This document shows, one piece after another, positions 1 through 10,844 of a stretch of DNA of 64,000 bases. The notes under the pieces were generated by a model. It was not told the origin of the DNA. It worked only from the letters and a program-made list of their open reading frames with translations, and did no database searches. This DNA is from Polynucleobacter meluiroseus (lineage in GTDB: Bacteria; Pseudomonadota; Gammaproteobacteria; Burkholderiales; Burkholderiaceae): the NCBI RefSeq assembly GCF_900205755.1, contig NZ_OANS01000003.1, forward strand, positions 124,001 through 188,000, in the 5' to 3' direction. The translations under genes were made by a program, and so were the position numbers. Each line of letters begins with the position of its first letter. The first letter of the stretch is position 1.

Positions 1-125
1 CAGCAGTAGGCTGGGTTTCTGTCGATGCTGCAAAGTTAGAGGGAGTGTTTAAGCATGTGCCTGACCGCGAAGATATCAGCAGTGAAATTAATGAAAGTTT
101 GATTGTCGAATTGTATTCACGCTAA
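1..125 (+). CDS. rpsD: 30S ribosomal protein S4, C-terminal part (cut by window edge)
   Basis: The frame from base 3 encodes about 40 residues ending in a TAA stop; the 5' part lies outside the window. The tail ([20 protein letters not shown] and two more residues) is typical of the extreme C-terminus of ribosomal protein S4, a primary 16S rRNA binder in 30S assembly. It sits 23 nt before rpoA, the usual rpsD-rpoA-rplQ order of the alpha operon. In many bacteria S4 autoregulates this operon; no regulatory structure can be judged from this fragment. Confidence 0.93.
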   Translation, partial: AVGWVSVDAAKLEGVFKHVPDREDISSEINESLIVELYSR

Positions 126-148
126 TTAGGCACTCTTAAGGAAAAAAT

Positions 149-1129
149 ATGCAAACAAATTTGCTCAAGCCAAAAATTATTTCTGTTGAAGCGCTTTCTG
201 CCAACCAAGCTAAGGTTGTTATGGAGCCGTTTGAGCGTGGCTATGGCCATACGCTTGGAAATGCATTACGTCGTGTGCTGTTGTCATCGATGGTTGGTTA
301 CGCGCCAACTGAAGTCGCTATTGCTGGTGTTGTTCATGAGTATTCCACTTTGGATGGTGTTCAAGAGGATGTAGTTAACCTTCTGCTCAACCTTAAAGGA
401 ATCGTATTCAAGTTGCAGTCACGTGACGAAGTCACCATCAACTTGCGTAAAGAAGGCCCTGGCGTTGTTACTGCAAAAGACATTGACTTGCCACATGATG
501 TTGAAATTATTAATCCTGATCACGTTATCGCTCACCTATCCGCTGGTGGTAAGTTAGACATGCAGATCAAGGTTGAAAAAGGTCGTGGCTATGTACCAGG
601 AAATATGCGTCAGTATCACGATGAAGTGACCAAGATCATTGGCAGAATCGTACTGGATGCTTCATTTAGCCCAGTTAGTCGTGTTAGCTATGCCGTTGAG
701 TCAGCTCGTGTTGAGCAACGTACCGACCTCGATCGTCTAGTAATGACTATTGAAACTAATGGTGTTTTGTCACCTGAAGAAGCGATTCGTCAGGCTGCAA
801 CCATCTTAGTTGATCAATTGGTTGTATTTGCAGCCCTAGAAAGCAGCGAAGTTTCTGGTGATCTCGCCCCTAGCCGCTCATCAATGGTTGATCCAATGTT
901 GATGCGTCCAGTAGATGATCTTGAGTTGACAGTTCGCTCTGCAAACTGCTTAAAAGCTGAAAACATTTACTACATCGGCGATTTGATCCAACGTAGTGAG
1001 AATGAGTTGCTGAAAACGCCTAATTTAGGTCGTAAGTCTTTGAATGAAATCAAAGATGTATTGGCAGCTCGTGGCTTAAGTCTTGGCATGAAACTTGAGA
1101 GCTGGCCTCCAGCCAACCTCGAGAAATAA
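149..1129 (+). CDS. rpoA: DNA-directed RNA polymerase subunit alpha
   Basis: At 326 residues this is a full-length alpha subunit. The N-terminal dimerisation domain (about 1-230) contains the conserved [17 protein letters not shown] segment that contacts beta and beta-prime. A linker leads to the C-terminal domain (about 245-326) with the [16 protein letters not shown] and [10 protein letters not shown] helices that bind UP elements and activators. The ATG is preceded by an AAGGA ribosome binding site. It lies between rpsD and rplQ (16 nt gap) and is almost certainly cotranscribed with both. Confidence 0.99.
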   Translation: MQTNLLKPKIISVEALSANQAKVVMEPFERGYGHTLGNALRRVLLSSMVGYAPTEVAIAGVVHEYSTLDGVQEDVVNLLLNLKGIVFKLQSRDEVTINLRKEGPGVVTAKDIDLPHDVEIINPDHVIAHLSAGGKLDMQIKVEKGRGYVPGNMRQYHDEVTKIIGRIVLDASFSPVSRVSYAVESARVEQRTDLDRLVMTIETNGVLSPEEAIRQAATILVDQLVVFAALESSEVSGDLAPSRSSMVDPMLMRPVDDLELTVRSANCLKAENIYYIGDLIQRSENELLKTPNLGRKSLNEIKDVLAARGLSLGMKLESWPPANLEK

Positions 1130-1145
1130 TTAGAAAGGAAGCATC

Positions 1146-1538
1146 ATGCGTCACGGAAACGGCTTACGCAAACTAAATAGAACATCTTCACATCGCTTGG
1201 CGATGCTGCGCAACATGTCCAATTCACTTTTGGAGCACGAAGTGATTAAAACCACTCTGCCAAAAGCAAAAGAATTGCGCATGGTTGTTGAGCCCTTGAT
1301 TACCCTTGGTAAAAAAGACAACTTAGCAAATCGTCGCTTAGCTTTTAATCGCACACGTGATCGCGATATCGTGAGCAAACTCTTTAATGAGCTCGGCCCA
1401 CGCTACGCAACTCGTCCAGGCGGTTACCTGCGCATTCTGAAATTTGGCTTCCGTCATGGCGATAATGCGCCAATGGCCTTGGTTGAATTATTGGATCGCC
1501 CAGAGATCGAAGAAGCGCCAGTAGCACAAGAAGTGTAA
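1146..1538 (+). CDS. rplQ: 50S ribosomal protein L17
   Basis: This 130-residue protein begins [17 protein letters not shown], the hallmark of bacterial L17, and continues with the conserved [21 protein letters not shown] segment. The C-terminal tail after about residue 118 is short and acidic. L17 sits near the peptide exit tunnel of the 50S subunit. AAAGGAAG precedes the ATG. It is the last gene of the alpha operon and is followed directly by a strong intrinsic terminator. Confidence 0.99.
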   Translation: MRHGNGLRKLNRTSSHRLAMLRNMSNSLLEHEVIKTTLPKAKELRMVVEPLITLGKKDNLANRRLAFNRTRDRDIVSKLFNELGPRYATRPGGYLRILKFGFRHGDNAPMALVELLDRPEIEEAPVAQEV

Positions 1539-1555
1539 TCTTTTGTGATTGCGAT

Positions 1556-1583
1556 AAAGCCAGGCCTCGGTCTGGCTTTTTTC
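1556..1583 (+). terminator. Rho-independent terminator of the rpsD-rpoA-rplQ operon
   Basis: A perfect 8-bp stem (AAAGCCAG at 1556-1563 with CTGGCTTT at 1572-1579) encloses a short loop and runs into a T tract to about 1582. It lies 17 nt after the rplQ stop, so it closes the ribosomal operon. The downstream cutA gene therefore needs its own promoter. Confidence 0.92.
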
Positions 1584-1606
1584 ATTTAAACGGATAACAT
1601 TACAGA

Positions 1607-1948
1607 GTGACCGAGATCCAATCCCTCCAGTTGCTGATTGTGACGACTAGTTTTAGTCGGATTGAAGATGCACGACTGATGGCACAAAAATTACTGGATG
1701 AACGGTTAGCTGCGTGTGTGCAGATTCAAGAGGGCACTCTTTCCATGTATCGTTGGCATGGAAAGCTCTCGGAAGAAAACGAGGTACTGCTTAGCGCAAA
1801 AACAGCGGCTTGTAAATGGGATGAAATCAGCGCTTTCATAAAACAGCATCATCCATACGAGTTACCAGAGCTACTAGGGATTTCTCCAGCGGAATTTGAT
1901 GTTGACTATGGAGATTGGGTTAAATCAGAGATCAAGATAGATACATGA
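1607..1948 (+). CDS. cutA: Divalent-cation tolerance protein CutA
   Basis: This 113-residue protein has the CutA1 fold signature: an N-terminal VTTSF strand, the LLDERLAACVQI segment, the MYRWHGKL hairpin and the HPYELPELLGI motif that precedes the C-terminal strand. CutA1 proteins are stable trimers linked genetically to copper tolerance in E. coli; their biochemical role is uncertain. The start is a GTG without a clear ribosome binding site, and a weak -10-like TAACAT lies 6 nt before it. The 3' end overlaps dsbD by 4 nt, so the two are cotranscribed, an arrangement common in proteobacteria. Confidence 0.93.
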   Translation: MTEIQSLQLLIVTTSFSRIEDARLMAQKLLDERLAACVQIQEGTLSMYRWHGKLSEENEVLLSAKTAACKWDEISAFIKQHHPYELPELLGISPAEFDVDYGDWVKSEIKIDT

Positions 1949-3624
1949 AATTCTTAAAGTACGTCACGCTAGCTTTGTCCCTAATGGCTTTATTCATTGG
2001 GCAGACTTATGCTGCACCAGATTTTCTCCCGCCAGAAAAAGCCTTTCAAGCTCAGGCAAATTGGACTGCAGAAAACCAAATTGTGATCACGCTTACTCCG
2101 GCTAAAGGGTATTACCTTTATCAAGACTCCTTGCATTTCCGCGCTGGACAAGATGAGCAGAAGTTGCTTATTTACAAGCCTGCCTTACCCCAAGGAATTG
2201 AGAAATTTGACCAAACTTTTCAAAAGAAATTAGTAATTTACAAAAAGCCTTTGACGATTGATTTTGCAATAACACCCATAGCTGGAAAACCTTTTAATGT
2301 CGAGGTAGAACTTCAAGGCTGTGCTGAGGCCGGTATTTGCTATCCACCTATGACCTTAAAGTTTTTATTAACAGGACCAGGTGTTAAGTCAGCGCCGATT
2401 TCTGAAGCAGACGATAGCGCTAATATAAATCCCGCGGAAGTGGCCGCAAACAAATCAAGCCTGCTTGATTTATGGAATCAGCGCGATGACGTCAATGCCA
2501 TCAATCGCTTCCTAGAAAATACCTCGCCAATCTATTTATTTTTAGCTTTCTTTATTCTTGGCTTGGCACTCGCTTTTACACCCTGTATTTTACCAATGTT
2601 GCCTATTATGTCGAGCGTCGTATTTGGAACGCAAGGACAGAAAGTGATTTCCAAGCGGCGCGCGAGCGTACTGGCAATGGCATACGTATTGGGTATGGCG
2701 GTTATGTATGCCTTGGCTGGCGTCCTCATGGCCGCACTCGGAGGCAGTGTGCAGCGCACCTTGCAAAGCCCGGTGGCCCTCATTGGATTCGCTCTTTTAC
2801 TATTGGCATTATCAGGAAGCTTATTTGGTTTTTATCATCTCCGTCTGCCGCATGCTTGGCATCATCAAATTGATCGCTTGGCTGGGAAGCAAAAGGGAGG
2901 AAGCTTTTTTGGCGCTTTAGCTTTGGGCGGAATTTCTACGCTGGTTGCTAGCCCTTGTATTACAGCTCCATTAGCCGGGGTTCTCACCTTCATTGCGCAA
3001 ACCGGTTCTATGACTTTAGGTGCCGGCTTATTGTTCGTTATGGCGCTTGGTATGGGCCTGCCATTGCTCTTCATCGCAATCGAGGCGCGGGTGTTTATTC
3101 CTTCGACAGGGATGTGGATGGTTTGGTTGCAGCGTTTCTTAGGTGTATTGCTAGTTGCCACCGCGCTTTGGATTGCCGCACCAGTGTTCCAAAAAAGCTT
3201 TTTTGGCTTGCAAGATAAAGCGATTAGCAACCAGCTTAAGCATTCAGTAGGCGAACTTGAATTTACCCGCATTGGATCAATCGCGGAGCTAGAGCAATAT
3301 TTAGCACAGGCGAGGCTAGAGAAAAAATTAGTACTGTTAGATTTCTATGCAGATTGGTGTATTAGCTGCAAGGAAATGGAATTCAATACTTTTTCAGATG
3401 CCTTAGTGAGTCAAGAACTAAGAGCCTATATTCTTCTTCAGGCTGATGTAACCAAGAACACGGCTGACAATCAGGCCCTCTTAAAACGTTTCGGATTATT
3501 TGGACCGCCAGGCATCCTTATTTTTAACGTAGATTCCAAAGAGCTTAAAGACCAGCGCGTCATTGGCTATGTACCGCCACAACGCTTTTTAGAGCGACTA
3601 AAAAGCGCAAACGCCAGCAAATAA
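1945..3624 (+). CDS. dsbD: Thiol:disulfide interchange protein DsbD
   Basis: DsbD passes electrons from cytoplasmic thioredoxin to periplasmic partners such as DsbC, which is encoded at 61144-61860. All three redox pairs are visible: Cys126/Cys132 in the N-terminal periplasmic domain (CAEAGIC), Cys213 (FTPCILP) and Cys338 (ASPCITA) in the eight-helix membrane domain, and a C-terminal thioredoxin domain with Cys473-Ile-Ser-Cys476 (ADWCISCK). A signal peptide ends near AYA (residue 24). The 559-residue length is normal. Its ATG overlaps the cutA stop, and its own stop abuts the hemB stop with no gap. Confidence 0.98.
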   Translation: MKFLKYVTLALSLMALFIGQTYAAPDFLPPEKAFQAQANWTAENQIVITLTPAKGYYLYQDSLHFRAGQDEQKLLIYKPALPQGIEKFDQTFQKKLVIYKKPLTIDFAITPIAGKPFNVEVELQGCAEAGICYPPMTLKFLLTGPGVKSAPISEADDSANINPAEVAANKSSLLDLWNQRDDVNAINRFLENTSPIYLFLAFFILGLALAFTPCILPMLPIMSSVVFGTQGQKVISKRRASVLAMAYVLGMAVMYALAGVLMAALGGSVQRTLQSPVALIGFALLLLALSGSLFGFYHLRLPHAWHHQIDRLAGKQKGGSFFGALALGGISTLVASPCITAPLAGVLTFIAQTGSMTLGAGLLFVMALGMGLPLLFIAIEARVFIPSTGMWMVWLQRFLGVLLVATALWIAAPVFQKSFFGLQDKAISNQLKHSVGELEFTRIGSIAELEQYLAQARLEKKLVLLDFYADWCISCKEMEFNTFSDALVSQELRAYILLQADVTKNTADNQALLKRFGLFGPPGILIFNVDSKELKDQRVIGYVPPQRFLERLKSANASK

Positions 3625-5293
<1,669 letters not shown>

Positions 5294-5340
5294 GTTCAGG
5301 AGCTATTGTAAAATCACGCAAAATCATGAACTATCTCATG

Positions 5341-5377
5341 GTGTTGGGTAAAAGGTTGTAAAAGTATGGGCCAACAC
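5341..5377. repeat. Inverted repeat upstream of cytochrome c4
   Basis: GTGTTGG at 5341-5347 is repeated inverted as CCAACAC at 5371-5377, with a 23-nt spacer. It lies 30 nt before the c4 start, in the engB-c4 divergent spacer. It could be an operator or an mRNA hairpin in the 5' leader. There is no independent support for function. Confidence 0.35.
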
Positions 5378-5406
5378 TTTTAGGAATTTTTGCTAAGGTA
5401 AACATA

Positions 5407-6120
5407 ATGCGCCAAACCTCTCGAATCTCCAAATTAACCAGCTTACGGTCTGGGTTGCTTTCCTTTGGTTTTATCGCCTTAGTGCTCGGCTTTTCAGCTG
5501 CAGCCCTGGCAAATGACCCTGCACCAACAAGTATGCCCTTAGTGCCCGGAAAACCAAAAGCCGATGCGGCTGTCGGAGAAAAACTCTATTCTAATGGCGA
5601 TGCGAGTCGTGGAGTGGTAGCTTGCCTTACTTGTCATGGGCCAAGCGGAAAGAGCGCAGTAGGTACTTGGCCAAAATTAGCGGCACAACACCCTACCTAT
5701 CTCGCCAAACAGCTCAAGAATTTTAAAGAGGGCACCAGAGAGAATGCCATCATGATGGGAATGTCTGCTGCCTTGACTGACCAAGATATGGTCAACCTCG
5801 CCGCTTATTTAGCCAAACAAGAGCCATCACCAGGCACAGCTCAGAATAAAGAAACGATTGATCTTGGTCAGAGCATCTATCGTGGTGGTGTTGCATCAAA
5901 AGGCGTGCCAGCATGCGCAGGTTGCCATAGTCCAAATGGGGCGGGTATTCCAGCTCAATACCCTCGCCAAGGCGGGCAGTGGGCTGAGTACTCGACTACG
6001 CAGTTAATGGCATTCCGTGAGGGAACTCGTAAAAATAGCACCCAAATGACGATGATTGCGACTAAGTTATCTGATCAGGAGATGAAAGCGGTTGCAGACT
6101 ATATGGCGGGATTGCACTAA
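5407..6120 (+). CDS. Cytochrome c4-type dihaem cytochrome c
   Basis: A signal peptide ends at about residue 35 (AALAND), followed by two class I cytochrome c domains, each with a CxxCH haem site: CLTCH at residues 73-77 and CAGCH at 170-174. Met residues near 116-118 and near MTMIATK are candidate sixth ligands. The tandem dihaem layout and 237-residue length fit periplasmic cytochrome c4, which carries electrons from bc1 (petABC is at 45639-48467) to terminal oxidases. AAGG is 8 nt before the ATG. The neighbour on the 5' side is divergent engB, and on the 3' side convergent lysA. Confidence 0.95.
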   Translation: MRQTSRISKLTSLRSGLLSFGFIALVLGFSAAALANDPAPTSMPLVPGKPKADAAVGEKLYSNGDASRGVVACLTCHGPSGKSAVGTWPKLAAQHPTYLAKQLKNFKEGTRENAIMMGMSAALTDQDMVNLAAYLAKQEPSPGTAQNKETIDLGQSIYRGGVASKGVPACAGCHSPNGAGIPAQYPRQGGQWAEYSTTQLMAFREGTRKNSTQMTMIATKLSDQEMKAVADYMAGLH

Positions 6121-6137
6121 TAAGTGGTGCCGTAGTC

Positions 6138-6172
6138 AAACCCACTTAACCTAAAGGCGAGTGGGTTTGTTT
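6138..6172. terminator. Bidirectional hairpin terminator between cytochrome c4 and lysA
   Basis: AAACCCACT (6138-6146) pairs with AGTGGGTTT (6160-6168) around a 13-nt loop. The hairpin overlaps the last codons of lysA and sits 17 nt after the c4 stop. The T tracts on both sides are short (TTTGTTT on the plus strand), so efficiency is uncertain, but the position between convergent genes supports termination in both directions. Confidence 0.65.
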
Positions 6173-7465
6173 AGGCAAGGTTGATTCGTTTGCAAACAGA
6201 TCAGCAACCGTCTCGCGCTGACGAATCAAGTACACGTTCTTGCCGTCAACCATAATTTCTGCAGGCTTAGGTCTCGTGTTGTAGTTGGAGGCCATGACAA
6301 ACCCATAAGCACCAGCAGACAAAATCGCCAAAAGATCGCCTTCCTCAACCGCTAACGAGCGGCCTCTTCCAAGCCAGTCTCCGGATTCGCAAACAGGTCC
6401 AACAACATCATAGGTGACGCTCTTCACAGGTTTGCTTTGGACTGGCACGATAGCGTGATATGCCTCGTACAGTGCAGGGCGCATTAGCTCTGTCATAGCA
6501 GCGTCGACAATACAAAAATTCTTTTCGGCGCCTGGTTTGAGATATTCCACATGAGTGAGCAGGACTCCCGCGTTGCCGACCAAGGATCTGCCTGGTTCTA
6601 GCACGATATCTAAATGGCCAAAACCACGTTCAGCCACCCGATTTAAAAGCGTATTGGTAAACTCGGTGATGTCAGGTGGGCTCTCCTCGCCGTAGGATAT
6701 GCCAAGGCCGCCACCCAGATCCAGATGATGAATCTCAATACCTTCTTTTTTTAATTGAGCTACCAAATCTAAGACTTTATCCACCGCATCCAAGTAAGGT
6801 GCGGTGGTGGTGATTTGGGAGCCAATATGACAATCAATACCAACGATATCGATCTGCGATAGTAAAGCCGCCTCTCGGTAAGTCTTCAGCACCTCGTGAT
6901 AAGCGATGCCAAATTTGTTATCTTTTAATCCAGTAGAAATATAAGGATGGGTTTGGGCATCTACATCTGGGTTCACACGCAGGGAGATGGGAGCGCGACA
7001 CTGCAACCGTGTGGCGACTTGGTTAATTTTATGCAGTTCTGCGATGGACTCGACATTGATGCATTTCACGCCCGCTTTTAAGGCTTGGGCAATTTCATCG
7101 GCAGATTTACCTACACCCGCAAATACCAAGCTACTTGGATCAGCGCCGATGGCTAATGCCCGGGATAACTCGCCACCACTCACTAAATCAAAGCCTGCAC
7201 CCAACTGTTTGAAGCAATCAATGATTGCGAGATTGCTGTTGGCTTTCATTGCAAAATGAATACGGGCGCGTCGTTTGCCTGAAGCATCAACACAAGCGCG
7301 ATCGTAAGCTTGGTAGGCCTCTGTAAGCGCCCGCTTGCTATAAACATAAAGGGGCGTACCAAATTCTTTGGCTAGGTCGGCTAAAGACAGATCTTCGGCG
7401 TGCCAATTCCCGTTACGCTCTGTAAAGCCAATTAAATGCGGGAGGGGAATAGTAGTGCTGGTCAT
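6146..7465 (-). CDS. lysA: Diaminopimelate decarboxylase
   Basis: LysA decarboxylates meso-diaminopimelate to L-lysine using PLP, the last step of lysine synthesis. The PLP lysine is Lys74 in HFAMKANSN. Other family marks are the HIGSQI segment, the glycine-rich DLGGGLGISY phosphate-binding loop, EPGRSLVGN, and CESGDWLGRG with the active-site Cys of the dimer partner. At 439 residues it is a usual length. Its start overlaps the stop of the small lipoprotein gene lptM by 4 nt, the standard lptM-lysA pairing. Confidence 0.98.
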   Translation of the reverse strand: MTSTTIPLPHLIGFTERNGNWHAEDLSLADLAKEFGTPLYVYSKRALTEAYQAYDRACVDASGKRRARIHFAMKANSNLAIIDCFKQLGAGFDLVSGGELSRALAIGADPSSLVFAGVGKSADEIAQALKAGVKCINVESIAELHKINQVATRLQCRAPISLRVNPDVDAQTHPYISTGLKDNKFGIAYHEVLKTYREAALLSQIDIVGIDCHIGSQITTTAPYLDAVDKVLDLVAQLKKEGIEIHHLDLGGGLGISYGEESPPDITEFTNTLLNRVAERGFGHLDIVLEPGRSLVGNAGVLLTHVEYLKPGAEKNFCIVDAAMTELMRPALYEAYHAIVPVQSKPVKSVTYDVVGPVCESGDWLGRGRSLAVEEGDLLAILSAGAYGFVMASNYNTRPKPAEIMVDGKNVYLIRQRETVADLFANESTLPKQTHSPLG

Positions 7466-7653
7466 TTAGAAGCCGCTGGTGAATTGGTGGTGGTCTGGCC
7501 TTGTACTGGATACAGAGTGCCTTTGGGCTCGGGCTCAGTCGGCTGAGCTGGGGCTGGTGGTACATTTGGTAAATAGAGCGGTCCTCTAACCCCACAACCA
7601 GCAAGGGCTATTAGAAGTGCAATAGGCAAGGTTTTCTTAAGAATCGCTATCAT
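7462..7653 (-). CDS. lptM: LptM-like small outer-membrane lipoprotein (YifL family)
   Basis: This 63-residue protein has an N-terminal lipoprotein signal with lipobox LAGC and then the family signature GCGVRGPLYLP. In E. coli LptM (YifL) helps mature the LPS translocon LptD/E by promoting correct disulfides. The C-terminal half is a proline-rich low-complexity tail. A longer frame extends 53 codons upstream, but the ATG at 7653 is chosen because it places the signal peptide at the N-terminus and avoids running into cyaY. It overlaps lysA by 4 nt. Confidence 0.88.
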   Translation of the reverse strand: MIAILKKTLPIALLIALAGCGVRGPLYLPNVPPAPAQPTEPEPKGTLYPVQGQTTTNSPAASK

Positions 7654-7700
7654 GAATGTCTCTAAAACGAATGATTGAATATAGCATGCAGGACTCAAAT

Positions 7701-8084
7701 ATGAAGCCAAACAATTCGGGTGTTCAGGCCATTGACGACAAGCAGTTTTACCAGCTTGGTAGTAACTTGTTGCAATCGATTGAAGTGGCGCTTGAAGCCG
7801 CTGATGACGCATTGGATCTCGATTTGGATGTAGAACGGCAGGGCGGTAACGTCATCAATATCCGCTTTAGAGATCGAAGCGTCATCGTCATTAACATGCA
7901 GGCCCCCTTGCACGAAATCTGGGTGGCTGCAAAATCTGGGGGATATCACTATCGCTGGGCCGGAACATTGGCGACCCCACTATGGTTAGATACAAAAACT
8001 GAACACGAGTTACTCAGTGATTTATCGGCATTTGCAAGCAGCCAAGCAGGGCAGCCGGTAAAGATTGAGTTAATTCAAAGCTAA
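7701..8084 (+). CDS. cyaY: Iron-sulfur cluster assembly protein CyaY (bacterial frataxin)
   Basis: Frataxin homologues bind iron and modulate cysteine desulfurase IscS during Fe-S assembly. The protein has the acidic first helix (ALEAADDALDLDLDVE), the sheet motif NVINIRFRDRSVIVIN and the conserved EIWVAAKSGGYHYRW core. In-frame ATGs exist at 7656, 7671 and 7686. The one at 7701 is preferred because CAGGA lies 7 nt before it and the family is only about 105-110 residues long; this start gives 127. It is divergent from lptM across 47 bp and convergent with aroB. Confidence 0.93.
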   Translation: MKPNNSGVQAIDDKQFYQLGSNLLQSIEVALEAADDALDLDLDVERQGGNVINIRFRDRSVIVINMQAPLHEIWVAAKSGGYHYRWAGTLATPLWLDTKTEHELLSDLSAFASSQAGQPVKIELIQS

Positions 8085-8099
8085 GACAAAGCGAAATAA

Positions 8100-9182
8100 T
8101 TAAGCGGCGCCAGTTGCGATTAAAGTTTCCAGAACCTGAGCATCGGGCACGCTTTTAATTTGAGCTTGACCCATTTTTTCCAAGACTACGTAGCGGATTT
8201 GACCCCCTTCGGTTTTCTTGTCGACTTGCATCAACTCCATATACCGTTCTGACCCAAACTGAGGAGGGCGCGTAGGTAGATTCATCGCTTGAATAATCTG
8301 CGTTAAGCGATCACGCTCAGCTTGGCTGATGAACTGTAAGCGGTAAGAAAGATCGGCAGCCATAACCATGCCGCAGCCAACGGCCTCACCATGAAGCCAA
8401 TTACCGTAGCCCATACCTGCCTCAATGGCGTGGCCAAAAGTATGGCCAAAGTTAAGGGTGGCACGAACACCACCTTCCTTCTCATCGGCGGAAACAACCG
8501 CAGATTTAATTTCGCAAGAACGTAAAACAGCGTGTGCTAATGCTTCTGTATCGCACGCGAGAAGTGCTGCGGTATTGGTCTCAATCCAGTCCAGAAATTC
8601 TGGGTCAGCAATGGCGCCGTGTTTAACTACCTCTGCCAAGCCTGCCGATAATTCACGTGGAGGAAGTGTTTTCAGGGTGTTGAGATCGGCAATCACTGCT
8701 ACGGGCTGATGAAATGCCCCGATCATATTTTTTCCAAGTGGATGATTAATGCCTGTTTTGCCACCTACGGAGGAGTCCACCTGCGCAAGCAAAGTAGTTG
8801 GCACCTGGATAAAGCGTACCCCGCGCATAAAGCTAGCAGCAGCAAAACCAGTCATATCCCCAATGACTCCACCGCCCAAGGCGATTAACATGGTTTGTCT
8901 GTCGGCGCCTTGCTCTAATAGGGCATCAAAGATCAGCTGAAGATTTTTCCAATCCTTATAGGATTCTCCATCCGGTAAGGTGATTGTTCTCACTGGCTTA
9001 CCAAAATTCTCTAGGGTCTTTGTGAGTCGTTGCGCATATAAAGGACCCACTGTGGTGTTGGTCACAATGTAAATGGACGTAGCTTTTTCACAAGCTGAAA
9101 ATAAAGTGGGCTGATCAATTAAGTCAGTGCCGATAGAAATGGGATAACTGCGATTACCAAGGTCAACGTCTAAAATGTTCAT
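8100..9182 (-). CDS. aroB: 3-dehydroquinate synthase
   Basis: AroB converts DAHP to 3-dehydroquinate, the second shikimate-pathway step, using NAD and a divalent metal. Visible signatures are PDGESYKDW, the NAD loop [19 protein letters not shown], the [13 protein letters not shown] active-site segment, and metal-ligand histidines in [10 protein letters not shown] and [11 protein letters not shown]. The 360-residue length is standard. It follows aroK by 7 nt in the common betaproteobacterial pilQ-aroK-aroB order. Confidence 0.99.
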   Translation of the reverse strand: MNILDVDLGNRSYPISIGTDLIDQPTLFSACEKATSIYIVTNTTVGPLYAQRLTKTLENFGKPVRTITLPDGESYKDWKNLQLIFDALLEQGADRQTMLIALGGGVIGDMTGFAAASFMRGVRFIQVPTTLLAQVDSSVGGKTGINHPLGKNMIGAFHQPVAVIADLNTLKTLPPRELSAGLAEVVKHGAIADPEFLDWIETNTAALLACDTEALAHAVLRSCEIKSAVVSADEKEGGVRATLNFGHTFGHAIEAGMGYGNWLHGEAVGCGMVMAADLSYRLQFISQAERDRLTQIIQAMNLPTRPPQFGSERYMELMQVDKKTEGGQIRYVVLEKMGQAQIKSVPDAQVLETLIATGAA

Positions 9183-9189
9183 AAAAAAA

Positions 9190-9714
9190 TTAAGTAGAAA
9201 GCTCTAATTGCATGATTAAGGTGTTGACCAATTGATTCACACTGGGCTTGCCAGTTTCAATAACGTGGTCGGCGATTTCACGATACAAAGGATCGCGAAT
9301 GGAATATAAGTTTTCAAGAATTTTTTTAGCATCACCTTGTTTTAGAAGGGGCCTACCTTCACCGCCCCTAGTTCGATGAAAAAGTTCCAGCGGATTGGCA
9401 TGAAGATAAATTACCGTACCGCGCTGACTTAGAGCTTGGCGGTTTTCGGAAAGTAACACAGCGCCACCGCCCGTAGCCAAAACAATTTCTTTTTCTGAGG
9501 TGATTTCTTCAATGGCTTGAGCCTCACGCTTTCGAAAACCAGCCTCGCCCTCCATATCGAAGATCACCGGAATTTTTACTCCGCAACGTTCTTCAATGAC
9601 ATGGTCGGCATCCAGAAAGCGCCGCCCCAGCTTTTTAGCTAAGAGCTTGCCGACAGTCGATTTGCCCGCACCCATGAGGCCGATAAGAAAGATATTGTTT
9701 GATGACGCATTCAC
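9190..9714 (-). CDS. aroK: Shikimate kinase
   Basis: AroK phosphorylates shikimate with ATP. The Walker A loop [12 protein letters not shown] is at about residues 12-23. DADHVIEE (shikimate-binding Asp), FRKREA, the TGGGAV loop and the LID region [11 protein letters not shown] all match the family. Length is 174 residues. It lies 12 nt after the PilQ-like gene and 7 nt before aroB, so the three are one transcription unit. Confidence 0.98.
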   Translation of the reverse strand: MNASSNNIFLIGLMGAGKSTVGKLLAKKLGRRFLDADHVIEERCGVKIPVIFDMEGEAGFRKREAQAIEEITSEKEIVLATGGGAVLLSENRQALSQRGTVIYLHANPLELFHRTRGGEGRPLLKQGDAKKILENLYSIRDPLYREIADHVIETGKPSVNQLVNTLIMQLELST

Positions 9715-9726
9715 CTCTCGATTTTA

Positions 9727-10842
9727 TTAGGGTTTGTCGAGCACGGTCGGTGTTAAGAAGACTAATAGCTCTGTTTTATCCGACAATTTGGATTTATGGC
9801 GAAATAAATGGCCAATAATGGGGATATCTCCCAAGAGCGGGATCTTTATTTCATCCTCACGTTCAGTGGTTTGGAAAATTCCCCCAATAATGGCTGTACC
9901 GCCATTTTCAACTGTGACCTCTGAGCTGAGACTTTTGGTGTCTATCGCATAGCCCTGTTCAGTTTTCATGCCAATAGTGTCTTTATTGATCCCCACCAGC
10001 ATCGAAATCTTGCCGTCTGGATGAATCTTAGGAAGGACCTCTAAGCGTAAATTAGCCTTCCTAAACTGCAATTTGCTGCCATTTTGTGAGGTTGTTTGAT
10101 AGGGCAGCTCGGTACCTTGCTCAATCGTGGCCTTCACTTGGTCGCCTGTCATGATGCGGGGATTAGAGAGAATCTTTCCTTGGCCGTCAGATTCAAGGGT
10201 GGAAAGCTCCATTTGCAGTATTTGGTTGGCACTTTTAGAGACTAAGGTTGCCGCAAGAATGGCTGGATTAAAACCATTAAGACCAGTTCCTGCCCAATCA
10301 AAGCCGCCACTCACCTTTTGATCAGGACGTTGATTTAGTCGATTAGCTTCATAGCCAAGTTTGATGCCAAGCTCACGAGCAAAGCGCTGATCCGCTTCGA
10401 CAATCCTGGCTTCAATGAGGATTTGTCGAGGGCTATTAATATGATCGCCTCCAAAGGGTAAAGCAGCATCCTCGCGACGTATTTTCAAGAACGCAGCAAT
10501 TTCTGAATGAGGACCAATCCAGTAAATATCCTCATTTCGCACCAAGCGTAACCCTCGGCTCGCAAGAATCGAATGTAGCGCTGTTTGCCAAGGGGTATTG
10601 TGTAAATCCACAGAAATCTTCCCTTGAATTGACTCGCTGAGCAAAAAGTTGGTATTCCCTAGTTTGGCTAAGACCTGAAGGAGATCGGCGACTTCAATTT
10701 GTTCGAATTGAAGTGTGATTTGGGTTTGTGCCAAGGGTTTCGATGTAATCGTTTCAGCGTGGGCTTTGATGCTCAGGCAAGCAAAACACAAAATCAAAAG
10801 GCGAATGATTGGTGGCTGAAACCCTAAATTGATTTTGAACAA
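9727..10842 (-). CDS. pilQ: Short PilQ-type secretin
   Basis: A signal peptide ends near SIKAHA (residue 29). Residues about 40-110 form an STN/N0 domain (FEQIEVADLLQVLAKLGNTN). Residues about 140-371 are the secretin domain, with the ILIEARIVEAD start, SNPRIMTGD, AIIGGIF and VPLLGDIP-like (IPLLGDIPIIGHLFR) motifs and the TELLVFLTPTV end. At 371 residues it is about half the length of a typical PilQ and lacks the N-terminal AMIN domains. It forms an operon with the upstream PilP-like gene (2 nt gap) and downstream aroK. A role in type IV pilus or DNA-uptake secretion is inferred from family and position. Confidence 0.88.
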   Translation of the reverse strand: MFKINLGFQPPIIRLLILCFACLSIKAHAETITSKPLAQTQITLQFEQIEVADLLQVLAKLGNTNFLLSESIQGKISVDLHNTPWQTALHSILASRGLRLVRNEDIYWIGPHSEIAAFLKIRREDAALPFGGDHINSPRQILIEARIVEADQRFARELGIKLGYEANRLNQRPDQKVSGGFDWAGTGLNGFNPAILAATLVSKSANQILQMELSTLESDGQGKILSNPRIMTGDQVKATIEQGTELPYQTTSQNGSKLQFRKANLRLEVLPKIHPDGKISMLVGINKDTIGMKTEQGYAIDTKSLSSEVTVENGGTAIIGGIFQTTEREDEIKIPLLGDIPIIGHLFRHKSKLSDKTELLVFLTPTVLDKP

Positions 10843-10844
10843 AC

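Noticed and set aside
2865..3272. 135-codon minus-strand frame inside dsbD
   Set aside because: It is antisense to the conserved DsbD membrane domain; no ribosome binding site or recognisable product.
7462..7812. Longer N-terminus for the LptM-like lipoprotein
   Set aside because: The extension would bury the lipoprotein signal 53 residues inside the protein and overlap the cyaY coding region.
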